NCBI RefSeq assembly: GCF_036248275.1
Contig: NZ_CP109181.1
Coordinates: 6,076,001 to 6,140,000 of the forward strand
DNA length: 64,000 nucleotides
Source of the DNA: Streptomyces sp. NBC_01716
Lineage (GTDB): Bacteria; Actinomycetota; Actinomycetes; Streptomycetales; Streptomycetaceae
Reading direction: 5' to 3'
Shown here: positions 25,385-34,033 of the stretch, one piece after another
How the letters are laid out: every line of letters starts with the position of its first letter
Numbering within the stretch: the first letter of the stretch is position 1
Program-made: the position numbers and the translations under genes
Notes under the pieces: generated by a model
What the model was told of the DNA's origin: nothing
The model's input: only the letters and a program-made list of their open reading frames with translations
Databases searched by the model: none

Positions 25385-28300
25385 ATGAAGACCACATGTG
25401 TCCAGCGCTATGACGAGCCGCCCGCCCCAGATCGCCTGGCGGCCGATATGCCACCGGTGATCTCGGCTGTGCGGACCGCGTCCATGAACGCAGAGCAGGG
25501 AGATTCCCTGCGCTTCGCCGTGCTGGGGCCGGTCAGGGCGTGGCACGGCGAACGTGAGCTGGACCTGGGCTCGCCGCAGCAGCGAGTGGTGCTGGCAGCG
25601 CTGCTGCTGCGGCGCGGGCGCCCCGTCACCGTCGCCGAGCTCATCGACGCCATATGGGGCGCGGAGCAGCCGTCCGCGGCCCTGTCCGTGCTGCGTACCT
25701 ATGCGTCCCGGCTGCGCAAGGTGCTCGAACCCGGACGCGACGCCGGAGAGTCTCCGCAGGTGGTGGTCTCGGCGGCGGACGGATACCTGGCCCGAGTCCC
25801 GGAACGCGCCCTGGACCTGGGTGTGTTCGAGCAGCGTGTCGCCGAGGCGAAGAAGCTGCGCGCCGCGGGCGAGGTCTCGGCCGCCGCGGAGCTGCTGCAC
25901 GCCGCGCTCGACGGGTGGGAGGGGACGCCGCTGGCCGGGCTGCCCGGCCCGCTGGCCGAGGCCGAGCGCTCCCGGCTGACCGAGGTGCGGCTGGACGCGC
26001 TGGAGGCCCGGCTGGACGTCGATGTCCAACTCGGGCGCCACAGCGAGGTGATCGCCGAGCTGACCGCGCTGACCGGCGAGTACCCGTTGCGCGAACAGCT
26101 GTGCCGGCTGTTGATGCTGGCGCTGTACCGGTCGGGGCGGCAGGCCGAGGCGCTGGCGGCGTACCGCAAGACGCGCGGCACCCTGGTGGCCGAACTCGGC
26201 ATCGAGCCCGGCGCGGCGCTGCAGGAGTTGCACAACCGCATCCTGGCAGCCGACGCGGCGCTCGACCTGTCCGCCTCGGGGCCCGCGGAGTCCCAGGAGT
26301 CCCGGTGCGAGCGCACAGACCCGATCGCGACCCCGACAGCGAGGCAAGCGGCCCGCCCCGCGCAGCTGCCCGCCGACCTGGCCACCTTTACCGGCCGGGA
26401 AGCCGAGCTGGCGCAGCTCAAGGGCTTGCTGCCCGACGACGGAGAGCAGCCGGCCACACTGCTGATCAGCGCGATCGGCGGCATGGCGGGCATCGGCAAG
26501 ACCACCCTGGCCGTGCACTGGGCGCACCGGATCGCCCACCGCTTCCCCGACGGCCAGCTGTACATCAACCTGCGCGGCCTCCATCCGACCGGCTCAGCCA
26601 TGCCGCCGGCGGAGGCCATCCGCATCTTCCTCGACGCGCTCGGCGTACCCGCGCAGAGCCTTCCCGCCTCCCTCGACGCACAAGCGGCGCTGTACCGCAG
26701 CCTGCTCGCCGGCCGCCGGATGCTGATCCTCCTCGACAACGCCCGCAACACCGAGCAGATCCGCCCTCTGCTGCCGGGCTCCTCCGGCTGCCTGGTCATC
26801 GTCACCAGCCGCAGCCAGCTGACGGGCCTGGTCGCCAACGACGGGGCACACCCGCTGACGCTCGACCCGCTGACGCCCGCCGAGGCGCACGACCTCCTCG
26901 CGCGCCGCATCGGCGCCGCACGGCTGGCGGCGGAGCCCCGGGCGGCGGACGAGCTGATCACGCGCTGCGCCCGGCTGCCGCTCGCCCTCGCCATCGTCGC
27001 GGCCCGCGCGGTCACCTACCCGGGGTTCAAGCTCGACGCCATCGCCCAGGAACTGCGCGACAACCAGGGCAGCCTGGACTCGTTCACCGGGGACGACCTC
27101 ACCACGGACATACGCGCCGTATTCTCGTCGTCCTACGAAGCACTGTCCGCACCGGCCGCCCAGCTGTTCAACTTACTGGGACTGCACTGCGGCCCCGACC
27201 TCTCCGCGCCCGCCGCGGCGGCCCTCGCCGGGCTCTCCCCGCGGAAGACCCAACGTCTGCTCGTGGAGCTCACCGGCGCCCACCTGCTCACCGCACGCGC
27301 GCCGGGTCGCTACGTCCTGCACGACCTGCTGCGCGTCTACGCCGCCGAGCGCGTCGTCGCCGAGGAGACGCCGCAGGAGCGGGACCGGGCATTGGAGCGG
27401 CTGTGGTCCTGGTACCTGCACACCGCGGACGCCGCCTACGCCCACCTCAGCCCGGGGCGGCGCCGGGTCCCCCTCGAACCACTGCCCCCCGGCTGCCACC
27501 CCTTGACCTTCACCGCGTACGAACAGGCGCTGGAGTGGTGCGAGATCGAACGCTCCAACCTTGTCGCCGCCGTGTACCAGGCCGCCGAGTCCGGCCGGGC
27601 GGGCATCGCCTGGCGGCTGGCCGCCTGCCTGTGGGGGTTCTTCTACCTCCGCCGGCATCTGCACGACTGGCTCGACGTCACCCGGATCGCCCTCGACGCC
27701 GCCCGCGCCGCGGGCGACCGCACGGGCGAGGGATGGAGCCTGGGCGACGTGGCTGCCGCGCTGACGGCGATGCACCGGTTCGACGAGGCGGTGGACCACC
27801 TCCGGCAGGCGATGGCCCACTGCCGTGAGCTCGGGGACTCCCACGGCAGGTGCCAGGCCGTGGCCAACGTGGGCAACACCTACCTGGAGGCGGGCAGCCT
27901 TGACAAGGCTGTCGAGTACACCCGCCGCGCGCTGGCCCTCTTCCGGGCCTGCGGCGACGTCTGGGGCGAGGGCGTCGTCCTGGCCAACCTGGGCGACGCC
28001 TACCGGCGCCTCGACCGGTTCGACGAGGCCACCGACTGCCTGGAGCAGGCATTGACCGTCGTGCGCGCCGTCGGCAACCGCTGCGTCGAAGGCTGCACCC
28101 TCGATGCCCTCGGCACCGTCAAGCACCGGCTCCACCGCAGCGATGACGCGATCGGTCACTACCGCCAAGCGCTCATCGCACACCGCGATGTCGGCAACCG
28201 CTGGGGCGAGGGCTACACCCTCTACCACCTCGGTGACGTCCAGCTGGCCGCGGGCGACCCGGCGGCGGCGCACACCACCTGGCGACTGGCGCTCACCGCC

Positions 28301-28393
28301 TTCGAGGAGTTCGACCACCCGGAAGCCGAGGAGATCCGGCTGCGCCTCCGCCGCCTGGACGAACGTACGCAGGACCCAACCGCCCGGCCGTGA
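25385..28393 (+). CDS. AfsR/SARP-family transcriptional regulator (wHTH-BTAD-NB-ARC-TPR)
   Basis: A regulator of about 1000 residues. The order is an OmpR-type winged helix (LRFAVLGPVRAWHGERELD, VLRTYASRLRKVLEP), a bacterial transcriptional activation domain (EALAAYRKTRGTLVAELGIEPG), an NB-ARC ATPase with Walker A GMAGIGKTT near residue 370 and Walker B LILLDNAR, and C-terminal tetratricopeptide repeats (QAVANVGNTYLEAGSLDKAV). This is the AfsR layout, which activates antibiotic or differentiation genes from direct repeats. The start is uncertain: ATG 25277 overlaps the permease stop, 25385 has a fair ribosome site, 25484 is closest to the domain. It is a clear paralogue of the gene at 46493. 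Confidence 0.88.
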   Translation: MKTTCVQRYDEPPAPDRLAADMPPVISAVRTASMNAEQGDSLRFAVLGPVRAWHGERELDLGSPQQRVVLAALLLRRGRPVTVAELIDAIWGAEQPSAALSVLRTYASRLRKVLEPGRDAGESPQVVVSAADGYLARVPERALDLGVFEQRVAEAKKLRAAGEVSAAAELLHAALDGWEGTPLAGLPGPLAEAERSRLTEVRLDALEARLDVDVQLGRHSEVIAELTALTGEYPLREQLCRLLMLALYRSGRQAEALAAYRKTRGTLVAELGIEPGAALQELHNRILAADAALDLSASGPAESQESRCERTDPIATPTARQAARPAQLPADLATFTGREAELAQLKGLLPDDGEQPATLLISAIGGMAGIGKTTLAVHWAHRIAHRFPDGQLYINLRGLHPTGSAMPPAEAIRIFLDALGVPAQSLPASLDAQAALYRSLLAGRRMLILLDNARNTEQIRPLLPGSSGCLVIVTSRSQLTGLVANDGAHPLTLDPLTPAEAHDLLARRIGAARLAAEPRAADELITRCARLPLALAIVAARAVTYPGFKLDAIAQELRDNQGSLDSFTGDDLTTDIRAVFSSSYEALSAPAAQLFNLLGLHCGPDLSAPAAAALAGLSPRKTQRLLVELTGAHLLTARAPGRYVLHDLLRVYAAERVVAEETPQERDRALERLWSWYLHTADAAYAHLSPGRRRVPLEPLPPGCHPLTFTAYEQALEWCEIERSNLVAAVYQAAESGRAGIAWRLAACLWGFFYLRRHLHDWLDVTRIALDAARAAGDRTGEGWSLGDVAAALTAMHRFDEAVDHLRQAMAHCRELGDSHGRCQAVANVGNTYLEAGSLDKAVEYTRRALALFRACGDVWGEGVVLANLGDAYRRLDRFDEATDCLEQALTVVRAVGNRCVEGCTLDALGTVKHRLHRSDDAIGHYRQALIAHRDVGNRWGEGYTLYHLGDVQLAAGDPAAAHTTWRLALTAFEEFDHPEAEEIRLRLRRLDERTQDPTARP

Positions 28394-28509
28394 CGCGTCA
28401 GGGATGCCGACACTCGCCGCACCCCCCCCCCGGATATTTCGGGCATCGACAGGAATCGCCCACGTCAACGGGATAGATGAGCTGTCAACGTTTTCGTTAC
28501 ACTCCATCA

Positions 28510-28977
28510 ATGAATGCAACGCCTCGCTGGCTGACCTCGGAGCAGAAGGTCGCCTGGGACAGTTTCATCCGCATGCAGGAGACGCTCATCGGACGACTCT
28601 CCCGCCTGGTCCAGGCCGACTCGCACATGTCCGCCGCCGACTACATCGTGTTGGTGAGTCTCACCGAAAGGGGCGGCGGGCGGATGCGCTTCCTGGATCT
28701 GGCCAAGCTGGTGGAGTGGGAGAAGAGCCGCATGTCCCACCAGGTCCGGCGGATGGCGACGCGCGGACTGGTGGCCAGGGAGGAATGTCCCGATGACGGA
28801 CGCGGAGCGTTCATCGTCGCCACCCCGGCCGGCTACAAGGCGATCGAAGACGCCGCGCCCCTGCACGTCGAACACGTCCGCCGACTGTTCATCGACGCCC
28901 TCACCCAGGAAGAACTCGACACGCTCGCCCGGATCTCGGACCGCGTCCTCGCGCATATGAAGAAGCAGCCCGACTGA
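28510..28977 (+). CDS. MarR-family regulator (paralogue 1)
   Basis: The 155-residue product is a winged-helix MarR protein: dimerisation helix WDSFIRMQETLIGRLSRLVQ, recognition region FLDLAKLVEWEKSRMSHQVR and wing DDGRGAFIVATPAGYKAI. It shares long stretches with the MarR gene at 54244. ATG 28510 leaves the conserved start MNATPRWLTSEQ. The palindrome at 28997 and another at 29109 lie between it and the monooxygenase gene, so it probably represses that gene and perhaps others with the same motif. Confidence 0.9.
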   Translation: MNATPRWLTSEQKVAWDSFIRMQETLIGRLSRLVQADSHMSAADYIVLVSLTERGGGRMRFLDLAKLVEWEKSRMSHQVRRMATRGLVAREECPDDGRGAFIVATPAGYKAIEDAAPLHVEHVRRLFIDALTQEELDTLARISDRVLAHMKKQPD

Positions 28978-28996
28978 CTGAGGAGGGCGCAAGGCT

Positions 28997-29012
28997 GGTT
29001 GATGCATCAACC
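28997..29012. promoter_or_regulatory. MarR-type operator palindrome, site 1
   Basis: GGTTGATGCATCAACC is a perfect 16-bp palindrome just downstream of the MarR gene and 129 bp before the monooxygenase start. The same core recurs at eight further places in the window. Confidence 0.7.
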
Positions 29013-29108
29013 GACACCGTAGGGCAATATCGCCGACTCGTCAATCGGCGGCTTCACGGAGGCGCCACAGCGGGAATAGCCGCGTTCGGCATCACGTTCG
29101 TCGCGAGA

Positions 29109-29122
29109 GTTGATACATCAAC
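29109..29122. promoter_or_regulatory. MarR-type operator palindrome, site 2
   Basis: GTTGATACATCAAC is a near-perfect palindrome of the same family as site 1. It ends 18 bp before ATG 29141, where a bound repressor would block the promoter or ribosome access. Confidence 0.7.
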
Positions 29123-29140
29123 CATACAGGGATGGATGTT

Positions 29141-30250
29141 ATGCAGTTCGGGATCTTCACCGTCGGTGACGTGACACAGGACCCCATCACCGGGCGGACA
29201 CCGACCGAGCACGAGCGGATCAAGGCCATGGTCGCCATCGCGCTGAAGGCCGAGGAGGTCGGGCTCGATGTGTTCGCGACCGGCGAGCATCACAACCTGC
29301 CGTTCGTGCCCTCCTCTCCCACCACGATGCTCGGCCACATCGCGGCGCGCACCGAACGCATCATCCTGTCCACGTCCACCACGCTGATCACCACCAACGA
29401 CCCGGTGAAGATCGCGGAGGACTACGCGATGCTCCAGCATCTGGCCGACGGCCGGGTGGACTTGATGATGGGGCGCGGCAACACCGGCCCCGTGTATCCC
29501 TGGTTCGGCAAGGACATCCGTGAGGGCATCAACCTCGCCATCGAGAACTACGCGCTCCTCCACCGCCTGTGGCGCGAGGACGTCGTGAACTGGCAGGGCA
29601 AGTTCCGTACGCCACTGCAGTCCTTCACGTCCACGCCCCGGCCGCTGGACGGCGTACCGCCCTTCGTGTGGCACGGCTCCATCCGCTCGCCCGAGATCGC
29701 CGAGCAGGCCGCCTACTACGGCGACGGCTTCTTCGCCAACCACATCTTCTGGCCCAAGGAACACTTCCAGAAGCTCGTCAGTCTCTACCGTGAGCGGTAC
29801 GCGCACTACGGCCACGGCACCCCCGAACAGGCCATCGTCGGGCTTGGCGGACACATCTACATGCGGGCCAACTCCCAGGACGCGGTACGCGAGTTCCGCC
29901 CCTACTTCGACCGCTCACCGATCATGGGCGGCGGGCCGTCGCTGGAGCAGTACATGGACGAGACACCGCTGACGGTCGGCAGTCCCCAGCAGGTGATCGA
30001 GAAGACGCTGACCTTCCGTGAGCACTTCGGCGACTACCAGCGCCAACTGTTCAACGTGGACGGCGCGGGCGTGCCGCTGAAGGCCGTACTGGAGCAACTC
30101 GACATGCTCGGCGAAGAGGTTCTGCCCGTCCTGCGCGAGGAGTTCGCCAAGAACCGGCCGGCCGACGTACCCGACGCTCCCACCCACACCTCACTGGTCG
30201 CCGCCCGCGAGGATCGCGGACAGGCCGAACTCGAAGCGCTCGTCGAATGA
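29141..30250 (+). CDS. Luciferase-like FMN-dependent monooxygenase (CE1758-type)
   Basis: The 369-residue flavin monooxygenase has the LLM TIM-barrel. It starts MQFGIFTVGDVTQDP and continues LKAEEVGLDVFATGEHHNLPF, TTLITTNDPVKIAEDYAMLQHL, GRVDLMMGRGNTGPVYPWFG and VWHGSIRSPEIAEQAA. I recall the CE1758 family being partnered with a CE1759-type FMN reductase; such a reductase exists at 52346 but not next door. ATG 29141 is preferred over 29132 because of ribosome-site spacing and agreement with the remnant copy at 53150 (MRFGI). Its last 60 bp overlap the convergent TetR gene. Confidence 0.9.
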   Translation: MQFGIFTVGDVTQDPITGRTPTEHERIKAMVAIALKAEEVGLDVFATGEHHNLPFVPSSPTTMLGHIAARTERIILSTSTTLITTNDPVKIAEDYAMLQHLADGRVDLMMGRGNTGPVYPWFGKDIREGINLAIENYALLHRLWREDVVNWQGKFRTPLQSFTSTPRPLDGVPPFVWHGSIRSPEIAEQAAYYGDGFFANHIFWPKEHFQKLVSLYRERYAHYGHGTPEQAIVGLGGHIYMRANSQDAVREFRPYFDRSPIMGGGPSLEQYMDETPLTVGSPQQVIEKTLTFREHFGDYQRQLFNVDGAGVPLKAVLEQLDMLGEEVLPVLREEFAKNRPADVPDAPTHTSLVAAREDRGQAELEALVE

Positions 30251-30820
30251 TTCCGCGTCGAGATGACCGAGGACGCGATGGAGGGCCGGGTAGGCCGTCT
30301 CGGAGACCGCGTTCGCCAGGCGGCCGTTCGGCGACTGATCGGCCGCCGCTTGTTCCTCCTGGGTGAGCCCGAGGACGAAGTAGATGATCGTCCATGTGGT
30401 CCAGGCGGTCTCACGCTCGTCCAGGCCGCCGTCCAGCAGCGCGCCCACCAACGTATCGGCGAAGCGCAGGGTATGTGGTTCGGCGGCGTAGGTGCCGACG
30501 ACGAGCGTGGCACCGTCGCGGCGGGCGAGCAGGGCGCGACGGTAGCGGCGGGCCAGTTCGCGGGCGCGCTCGTCCCAGGAAGCCGGAAGGTCGTCGAGTG
30601 AGGCTTCGCCGACGACGGCGTCCGCCATCAGCTCCAGCATCCGGGCCTTGGTCTTCACATGCCACAGCACCGTGTTCATCCGTACGCCGAGCCGGTCGGC
30701 GACCGCCCTGGTGGACAGGGCGGCCAGGCCCTTCTCGTCCAGCAGTTCCAGCCCGGTACGGATCACCGTTCCGGGATCCAGCCGCGGGGCGCGGTCCTCA
30801 CGCACTTGCCTATTGGTCAC
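30191..30820 (-). CDS. TetR-family repressor
   Basis: The 209-residue product has an N-terminal helix-turn-helix (LDEKGLAALSTRAVADRLGVRMNTVLWHVKTKARML) and a TetR_C-type ligand-binding domain, as in tetracycline-type repressors. It starts at GTG 30820, inside an operator-like repeat. It is divergent from the FAD monooxygenase at 30872, the classical layout in which a TetR protein represses both genes until a substrate binds. Its 3' end overlaps the end of the luciferase-like gene by 60 bp. Confidence 0.92.
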   Translation of the reverse strand: MTNRQVREDRAPRLDPGTVIRTGLELLDEKGLAALSTRAVADRLGVRMNTVLWHVKTKARMLELMADAVVGEASLDDLPASWDERARELARRYRRALLARRDGATLVVGTYAAEPHTLRFADTLVGALLDGGLDERETAWTTWTIIYFVLGLTQEEQAAADQSPNGRLANAVSETAYPALHRVLGHLDAESFDERFEFGLSAILAGGDQ

Positions 30821-30860
30821 CGACCTAGTCTACTGTGCACCACGTTATTGGTCACTGACC
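30815..30860. promoter_or_regulatory. Paired TetR operators in a divergent promoter
   Basis: GGTCACCGACC (30815-30825) and the perfect palindrome GGTCACTGACC (30850-30860) each lie in a TTGGTCAC-x-GACCTAG context, 35 bp apart between the two divergent starts. The first overlaps the TetR start codon, implying autoregulation. Confidence 0.75.
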
Positions 30861-30871
30861 TAGGATGGTTC

Positions 30872-32392
30872 ATGGAACAGCGGGTTGTCATCGCCGGAGG
30901 GGGCCCGGTCGGGCTCTGGCTCGCCGCCGAACTGCGGCTGGGCGGGGTTTCCGTCACCGTCATCGAGGAGCGTATGGAGATCGATGAGCGCTCCAAGGCC
31001 CTCACCATCCACCCGCGCACCCTTGAGATCCTGGCCTCGCGCGGCGTGCACAAGCCCTTCCTCGCCGAGGGCTTGCCGATCCCGGGCGGCCACTTCGCCA
31101 TGCTCGACGACCGGCTCGACTTCCGTGCGCTGGAGACCCCGTTCCCGTACACCCTCGCCCTGCCCCAGGCTCGCACCGAGGAACTGCTGGAGGAGCACGC
31201 GCTCGCGCTCGGCGCCACGATCGTGCGCGGTCACCGCGTCACCGGGTTCACCGAGCACGCGGAGTCGGTGACCGTTCAGGTGGAGAGGCTGTACGGGCCG
31301 GACAGGTTGGGCCGCCATGACGGGTCTGACGGGTCGTACGAACTCCAGGCGGCGTTCATCATCGGCTGCGACGGCTCCCGCAGCACCGTGCGCACCGCCG
31401 CCGGCATCGACTTCGCCGGTACGCCCTCCACCGTCTTGGGCTGGCTGGGCGACGTCACCCTCGACAACCCGCCGCGGCCCGGGTTCAGCACCTTCGGGCT
31501 CCGGGGTGGAGTGATGGTCGCGCCGCTGCCCGGTGGGCGGTACCGCGTGGCCGGTGTCAGCCCCGACAACCTCACGACGCAATGGCCCGGCGACCTCACC
31601 CTGGAAGAGCTTCGGGCCAAGACCCTCGCCATCAGTGGCGAGGACTTCGGGGTGCGCGACCCGGTCTGGCTCTCCCGGTTCGGCAATGCCACCCGGCTGG
31701 CCGCCCAGTACCGGCGAGGCCGGATCCTGCTCGCCGGTGACGCCGCCCACCAGCACTTCCCGGCGGGTGGCGTCGGGATGAACGTCGGCATCCAGGACGC
31801 GCACAACCTGGGCTGGAAACTCGCCGGCACCCTCCGTGGTTGGGCCACTGATCACCTGCTTGACACCTACCACACCGAGCGCCACCCCATAGGTGCCCAG
31901 TTGATGGAACACAGCCGCGCCCAGACCGCCCTGATGACCTGCTTCACACCCGAAGGCCTTGACCTGCGCTCCCTGTTCAGCGGGATGATCGCCACTCAGC
32001 CGGCACTCAACAAGGCCCTGTCCGAACGTCTCACCGCGCTTGCCGTCAGCTACCCCACACCGGACCCAACAGCTCACCCGCTCACCGGCACCCGCGCGCC
32101 CGACCTGGCCTTCGCCGGCTCCGAGAACCACCTGTTCTCCCGCCTGCGTCCGGACAGTTACCTCCTGCTCGACCTGACGGCGGGCGGCGTCCTGGCAGAC
32201 CGGACGCGGCCGGGGCTCGCGGTGCACACCGCGACCCTCGACCGGCCCCCGGCCGCCTGGGCCACCGTGCGCGCCACCCTCATCCGCCCCGACGGGCACG
32301 TCGCCTGGGCCGGCATCGATGAGGACGACACCGCACTGTCCGCCGCCGTGGACCGGGCGCTCGCCACTGTCCACCGCACCGCGGCCCGCTGA
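30872..32392 (+). CDS. FAD-dependent aromatic-ring monooxygenase (PHBH-like, PF01494 type)
   Basis: The 506-residue flavoprotein starts at ATG 30872. VVIAGGGPVGLWLAAEL is the FAD Rossmann motif, IIGCDGSRSTVRTAAGIDF the DG motif, and LLAGDAAHQHFPAGGVGMNVGIQDA the GD motif that binds the FAD ribityl. The C-terminal thioredoxin-like part (SYLLLDLTAGG) is typical of RdmE/MhpA-type hydroxylases acting on phenols or polyketides. It is divergent from its likely repressor. With the ABM and SnoaL-like genes downstream it suggests modification of an aromatic substrate, not identifiable here. Confidence 0.9.
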   Translation: MEQRVVIAGGGPVGLWLAAELRLGGVSVTVIEERMEIDERSKALTIHPRTLEILASRGVHKPFLAEGLPIPGGHFAMLDDRLDFRALETPFPYTLALPQARTEELLEEHALALGATIVRGHRVTGFTEHAESVTVQVERLYGPDRLGRHDGSDGSYELQAAFIIGCDGSRSTVRTAAGIDFAGTPSTVLGWLGDVTLDNPPRPGFSTFGLRGGVMVAPLPGGRYRVAGVSPDNLTTQWPGDLTLEELRAKTLAISGEDFGVRDPVWLSRFGNATRLAAQYRRGRILLAGDAAHQHFPAGGVGMNVGIQDAHNLGWKLAGTLRGWATDHLLDTYHTERHPIGAQLMEHSRAQTALMTCFTPEGLDLRSLFSGMIATQPALNKALSERLTALAVSYPTPDPTAHPLTGTRAPDLAFAGSENHLFSRLRPDSYLLLDLTAGGVLADRTRPGLAVHTATLDRPPAAWATVRATLIRPDGHVAWAGIDEDDTALSAAVDRALATVHRTAAR

Positions 32393-32418
32393 CATCCCGC
32401 CGATCGGGGCCGCCGGCG

Positions 32419-32733
32419 TCAGAGCGCTCCCTGCCGCGGCGTACCGGCCGGGTGGGGTCGCAGGACCTGCCCGTCCAGCTCGCCGACGATCTTTCCCTCG
32501 ATCTCCCTCAGGAGTTGGCCTACCGCGGGCCCTTTGAGGTGCGCGTCCAGCGCCTTGGCGCTGGACCACTTCTCGATCTCGACGAGGCGGTCGTCGCCCT
32601 CGTGCAGCGCGTAGAGCAGACAGCCCTCATCTTCGACGTGAGCGCGGGTGATCGCCCGTTCGAGGGCGGCGATCACTTCTGATCTGTGTTCCGGGACAGG
32701 AATGATGGTGACGACAACCACAACCGCGCTCAT
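32419..32733 (-). CDS. ABM-domain putative quinol monooxygenase
   Basis: A 104-residue protein with the antibiotic biosynthesis monooxygenase (YgiN-like) ferredoxin fold: VVVVVTIIPVPEHRSEVIAAL, EDEGCLLYALHEGDD and LVEIEKWSSAKALDAHLKGP. Such cofactor-free dimers oxidise quinols or polyketide anthrones. It converges on the FAD monooxygenase. It is likely in one transcript with the three small genes to its right, all on the minus strand. Confidence 0.87.
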   Translation of the reverse strand: MSAVVVVVTIIPVPEHRSEVIAALERAITRAHVEDEGCLLYALHEGDDRLVEIEKWSSAKALDAHLKGPAVGQLLREIEGKIVGELDGQVLRPHPAGTPRQGAL

Positions 32734-32807
32734 GGTCTCTCCGTTGCGTGCTTGGTGGTCCGATGGGCTCGCTGTAAGGGATCCGCCGTCCCCGCCGTGC
32801 GGCGATA

Positions 32808-33107
32808 TCAGCTCAGCATCGGATTCCCGCTGGCGGTCCGGTCGTCCGGCACGTACGGCTGAAGGATGTCCCAGTGCTCGGCTATGCGGCCGTTCTCGAA
32901 ACGGAAGACGTCTGCCACAGCGGCGTCGCCTTCGGGAAGGAAGCCGCTGACCTTGGCCAGCGCGATGACGTGGTCGCCGTCCTCGAACGTTCGCAGCATG
33001 GTGTAGCTGAAGTCGTCGGGGAGAGTTGGCAGAGCCGACGCCAGGCGGCGCTGCCGTCCACGAAGCTGGGGTGAAGTGGGTTCGGGTGGGCCGACTTTGG
33101 TGCGCAA
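32808..33107 (-). pseudogene. SnoaL/NTF2-like protein, N-terminally truncated
   Basis: The last 70 residues (DDFSYTMLRTFEDGDHVIALAKV, AVADVFRFENGRIAEHWDIL) match the C-terminal half of SnoaL-like proteins and resemble the intact neighbour at 33134. The first 30 residues (GPPEPTSPQLRGRQRRL) are unrelated and Arg/Pro-rich, so the N-terminal helices are missing. It probably is a decayed duplicate. A functional short cone fold cannot be excluded. Confidence 0.6.
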
Positions 33108-33112
33108 CGGCC

Positions 33113-33194
33113 CGGGATGTCGACCTGCCGGGTCTACACCATCGCGTTGCCGTTGGCGGATTCTTCAGGGGCGACGATGTCCTGGACGACGTCC
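33113..33194 (-). repeat. 82-bp inverted repeat, left copy
   Basis: This segment, covering the 3' end of the SnoaL-like gene and about 20 bp beyond, is repeated in inverse orientation at 34062-34143 with only two mismatches by eye. One mismatch changes the TAG stop to CAG in the right copy. Confidence 0.85.
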
Positions 33195-33529
33195 CAGTGC
33201 TCCACGATGCGTCCGTTGTCGAGCCGGTAGATGTCGACGATGGCCACGGGGTTCGGAGCCCAGCCGTGGACGATGCTGTGGGTGAAGACCAGATCGCCCT
33301 GGGCGGCGATCCGCTGTGGCTCCCAGGAGAAGCCCTCCAGGTGCGGAACGGTGTTGCGCAGGGTGTCGAGCCCGTTGGGCATCTGCGGGCTGTGCTGGAT
33401 GTAGGGCTCGGCCCAGTACCGGTCTATCGCGGTGAGGTCCTTGTCGGCGAACAACTCACGCATCGCGGTGAGCACGATGTCGATGTTGCGTTCCGTCTGA
33501 TCGCCCTGGGCAGCGGCATGCTGAGCCAT
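33134..33529 (-). CDS. SnoaL/NTF2-like protein
   Basis: The 131-residue product is a complete NTF2-like alpha+beta cone: VLTAMRELFADKDLTAIDRYWAEPYIQHSP, DTLRNTVPHLEGFSWEP, VDIYRLDNGRIVEHWDVVQDI. SnoaL-like proteins act as cyclases, isomerases or hydrolases on small molecules. It lies 2 nt downstream of the MoaF-like gene, so it is co-transcribed with it. Its last about 20 codons are repeated, inverted, at 34062-34143. Confidence 0.85.
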   Translation of the reverse strand: MAQHAAAQGDQTERNIDIVLTAMRELFADKDLTAIDRYWAEPYIQHSPQMPNGLDTLRNTVPHLEGFSWEPQRIAAQGDLVFTHSIVHGWAPNPVAIVDIYRLDNGRIVEHWDVVQDIVAPEESANGNAMV

Positions 33530-33531
33530 GG

Positions 33532-33843
33532 TCAGGCCTCCTTGATCGTTCCGGTGAAGTGGTGGAGCTTGCCGTCGACGGTCACGTTGGAGTGCAACGT
33601 CCCGTTCTCGAAGTCCTCCAGGTGGGTCACCGTGGCCCCGCTCGCCTCGGTCCAGGAGTTCAGATAGACGCCTTCACGGATCTCGTGCAGGTTCAGGGCC
33701 ACCGTTTCGGCGTGACCGTCGGCGGCGAGCCCCGCGCCGTGCTCCACGACGAAGCTGCCCTGGGTCAGCGAATCGAAGGTGAACCGCACCTTCAGATCGC
33801 CGAGGTCGAAGTGGTAGCTGTGGCCCGTTAGTTGTTTGGTCAT
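33532..33843 (-). CDS. MoaF-related beta-barrel protein
   Basis: The 103-residue all-beta protein reads GHSYHFDLGDLKVRFTFDS, EIREGVYLNSWTEASGATVTHLEDFENGTLHSNV and HHFTGTIKEA. This is the pattern of MoaF-related lipocalin-like small proteins as I recall them. It starts at ATG 33843, downstream of the operator-like palindrome at 33882, and is directly followed by the SnoaL-like gene. The function is unknown; related proteins bind or modify small ligands. Confidence 0.75.
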   Translation of the reverse strand: MTKQLTGHSYHFDLGDLKVRFTFDSLTQGSFVVEHGAGLAADGHAETVALNLHEIREGVYLNSWTEASGATVTHLEDFENGTLHSNVTVDGKLHHFTGTIKEA

Positions 33844-33881
33844 GGCATGTCCTTCAGATCGTCGATCACAACCTCGATGTC

Positions 33882-33899
33882 GAGTTGAAGCTTCAACTC
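33882..33899. promoter_or_regulatory. Perfect 18-bp operator palindrome upstream of the MoaF-like gene
   Basis: GAGTTGAAGCTTCAACTC is a perfect palindrome 39 bp before the MoaF-like start. It differs from the GTTGAYGCRTCAAC sites and is probably the binding site of the MarR protein encoded at 34169. Confidence 0.7.
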
Positions 33900-34033
33900 A
33901 GAATGTGTGTTTGCGCAAGCCTTCTGAGATGTGGAACACACTCGGGCGCCGGAGCGCGGCGGCGGCGCCGGCGGCGGGCGATCGGTACCGCCGTGTGTTC
34001 CGCGTCTCAGTGCTTGCATCAGCGCGACTCTGA
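33895..34033. repeat. Nested inverted repeat of two promoter copies
   Basis: 33895-33941 and, in reverse complement, about 33990-34033 align as AACTCAGA-x-GCAAGC-x-TGAGA-x-GGAACACAC with a few mismatches and a 3-nt gap. A GC-rich spacer of about 50 bp separates them. Each arm abuts an operator palindrome. They look like two divergent copies of one promoter. Confidence 0.65.
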
